Part shown: positions 62,524 to 64,000 of the stretch, piece by piece
Position numbering within the stretch: position 1 is the stretch's first letter
How the letters are laid out: every line of letters starts with the position of its first letter
Assembly: GCF_022346925.1 (NCBI RefSeq)
Contig: NZ_JAKRNJ010000004.1
Coordinates: 186,001 to 250,000, forward strand
Direction: 5' to 3'
Source: Microvirga sp. ACRRW
GTDB lineage: Bacteria > Pseudomonadota > Alphaproteobacteria > Rhizobiales > Beijerinckiaceae
DNA: 64,000 bases
The notes under the pieces: model-generated
The model's database searches: none
Told to the model about the DNA's origin: nothing
What the model saw: the letters and a program-made list of their open reading frames with translations, nothing else
Made by a program: the position numbers and the translations under genes

Positions 62524-63414
62524 ATGGCGACAGAACATTTCAGCTCCCGCTTCCAGGATCTCGACACGTGGCCAAGCCTCGACGTGCTGTCGGCCTTCTA
62601 TGAAGGACAGCTCTCGGCCGTGGCCGCCGTCAGGTCGTCGCTTCCCGGAATCGCTGCGGCGGCGGAAGAAGCGGTCCAGCGTCTTCGCCGGGGCGGACGC
62701 CTCGTCTATGTGGGCGCCGGCACCTCTGGGCGCATCGGCGTACAGGACGGAACCGAGCTGCCCCCCACCTTCAACTGGCCCGACGACAAGCTCGTCTATC
62801 TCATCGCCGGTGGTGATCGCGCCATCATGAAGGCGGTCGAGAATGCGGAAGATTCGGTCGAGGAAGGCATCGCCGGCATTCGCAACAACAATATCGGACC
62901 GAACGACGTCGTGATCGGCGTTGCCGCGAGCGGACGCACGCCGTTCACCATCGCGGCCCTGAAGGAGGCAGCCTCCCGCGGCGCGCAGACCATCGGCATT
63001 TCCAACAATGCGGATGCGCCGATTCTGGATGCCTGCTCTCATCCCATCCTGGCCGATACCGGCGAAGAGGTGATTGCCGGCTCGACCCGCATGAAGGCGG
63101 GCACGGCGCAGAAGATCATCCTGAACCTGCTCTCCTCGCTCATCATGGTGCGCATGGGCCGCGTGTATCGCGGACTCATGGTGAACATGCGCGCGACCAA
63201 CGCGAAGCTGCGCCGCCGCAGCGAGATCATGGTGATGCAGATCACCGATTGCGACGAGGCGACCGCGGCGAGTGCGATCCGCGAGGCGAACGGCGACCTG
63301 AAGACCGCCGTTCTCATCGCCATGGGCTCCGATCCGCAGGAGGCGCAAGCAGCGCTTTCGCGAAACGATGGCAATTTGCGCAAAGCCCTGGCAGAGTTTG
63401 CGCAGAAGAAATAA
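62524..63414 (+). CDS. murQ: N-acetylmuramic acid 6-phosphate etherase
   Basis: A 296-residue SIS-domain enzyme that removes the lactyl ether from MurNAc-6-P, giving GlcNAc-6-P and D-lactate. Signatures are YVGAGTSGRIGVQDGTE, GDRAIMKAVENAEDS and AGSTRMKAGTAQK, and the UBA-like C-terminus (DGNLRKALAEFA). Its product is the substrate of NagA. No membrane PTS gene is present, so the MurNAc-6-P must come from AnmK or the adjacent kinase. Confidence 0.95.
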   Translation: MATEHFSSRFQDLDTWPSLDVLSAFYEGQLSAVAAVRSSLPGIAAAAEEAVQRLRRGGRLVYVGAGTSGRIGVQDGTELPPTFNWPDDKLVYLIAGGDRAIMKAVENAEDSVEEGIAGIRNNNIGPNDVVIGVAASGRTPFTIAALKEAASRGAQTIGISNNADAPILDACSHPILADTGEEVIAGSTRMKAGTAQKIILNLLSSLIMVRMGRVYRGLMVNMRATNAKLRRRSEIMVMQITDCDEATAASAIREANGDLKTAVLIAMGSDPQEAQAALSRNDGNLRKALAEFAQKK

Positions 63415-63457
63415 GACGTCGCGATATTCCAGCGACAGAAGGGGCTGACAGAGCGTC

Positions 63458-64000
63458 ATGGCATTGGGGCTTGGCATCGACGCAGGCGGAACGGCGACGC
63501 GATGGCGCTTGGCTGACGAGCAGGGGCGTTGCATCGCGCAAGGCAACGCCGAACCGCTCACCGGCCATCTCTTTTCCACTGCGGCCGAAGAGCGGGCGCG
63601 CCAGATCATTCTCGACATGGCGCAGGAAATCATGCGTCAGGGCAAGCCGCTCGGCATCATCGCCGGCATCACCGGGCTGACCCGCGACACGCCTTCCGAA
63701 GTGAAGATGCGCTCCCTCTTCGCGGAAATCTTCGAGCTTCCGCAGGATAAGGTCTTCGTCGCCGAGGACATGTGGATCGCCTACCTGTCGTATTTCGCGT
63801 TGGGCGAAGGCATCCTCGTCTATAGCGGCACGGGGTCCATCGGCTATTACCTCTCCGAGACCAAGGACGTGATCCGCGTCGGCGGGCGCGGCAACCTGAT
63901 CGACGATGGAGGATCCGGTTTCTGGATCGCCCGCGAGGCCCTGAAGACGGTCCTGCGCAAGGAAGAGGAAAGCCCCGGCGAAGGCTGGGCCACGCCCCTT
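63458..64000 (+). CDS. BadF/BadG-family sugar kinase, second (3' end outside window)
   Basis: The first 181 codons of an ASKHA kinase with loops GIDAGGTATRWRLA, SGTGSIGYYLS and DDGGSGFWIAREAL. It differs from the kinase at 52541 across the visible part, so it is not a recent copy. Position after murQ suggests a MurNAc, GlcNAc or GlcN kinase role. The gene runs off the right edge. Confidence 0.8.
   Translation, partial: MALGLGIDAGGTATRWRLADEQGRCIAQGNAEPLTGHLFSTAAEERARQIILDMAQEIMRQGKPLGIIAGITGLTRDTPSEVKMRSLFAEIFELPQDKVFVAEDMWIAYLSYFALGEGILVYSGTGSIGYYLSETKDVIRVGGRGNLIDDGGSGFWIAREALKTVLRKEEESPGEGWATPL

Overview
The window is about 64 kb of gene-dense, GC-rich chromosomal DNA from an alphaproteobacterium. 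Hyphomicrobiales (Rhizobiales) is the best fit, and a Methylobacteriaceae/Microvirga-like genus is possible, but this is inferred from protein style and gene order only. Pointers are the coxMNOP-type oxidase cluster, EcfG-type stress promoters, an HWE-family kinase and the small KGG-rich stress protein. I saw no rRNA, tRNA, CRISPR array, insertion sequence or phage gene. Almost every gene looks intact.

Layout. 1-2706: a SAM-domain/adenylate cyclase/AAA-ATPase regulator that runs off the left edge. 3077-7792: an alternative heme-copper cytochrome c oxidase operon (subunits II, I, III, III', IV and a small membrane protein). 7801-15557: a divergent quinate/shikimate-type catabolic locus. One arm encodes two tandem GntR regulators and a QuiC-type dehydroshikimate dehydratase. 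The other encodes a TRAP transporter, a type II dehydroquinase-like protein and a quinate/shikimate dehydrogenase. 15706-29389: stress and envelope genes: two YihY/BrkB membrane proteins, the prkA-yeaH-spoVR operon, a zinc alcohol dehydrogenase, catalase, an HlyU-family protein and a lytic transglycosylase. 29431-38779: mixed metabolic and resistance genes: a CYTH-like protein with altered acidic residues, an FAA-hydrolase/XylX-like dehydratase, a proline-rich protein behind an exact EcfG promoter, a LOG-like protein, a chromate pair (ChrB, ChrA), a YxxxK-less SDR, a DapA-like protein and membrane DUF proteins. 38866-47423: ppc, a YegD-like Hsp70, tex and an orphan HWE kinase. 47573-52336: a SolA-like oxidase and a TPP-riboswitch-controlled thiBPQ transporter. 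52541-64000: an amino-sugar and muropeptide recycling island.

How they work together. The quinate locus reads as a full route: TRAP import, dehydrogenation, dehydration to dehydroshikimate, then QuiC to protocatechuate. The right-hand island joins GlcNAc and cell-wall sugar catabolism: an ABC importer, AnmK, an AmiE-like serine hydrolase, MurQ, NagA, a NagB-II-type deaminase, two BadF-type kinases and a NagR/HutC-type repressor all converge on GlcNAc-6-P and fructose-6-P. Several stress genes carry upstream matches to the alphaproteobacterial general stress (EcfG) promoter.

No completely new system is evident. The points most worth following are the dehydroquinase-like protein with two altered substrate-binding residues inside an otherwise complete quinate locus, the altered CYTH protein, the SDR with a replaced catalytic pair, and a recurring TGGTCC/TGGTCT word in front of the units of the amino-sugar island.
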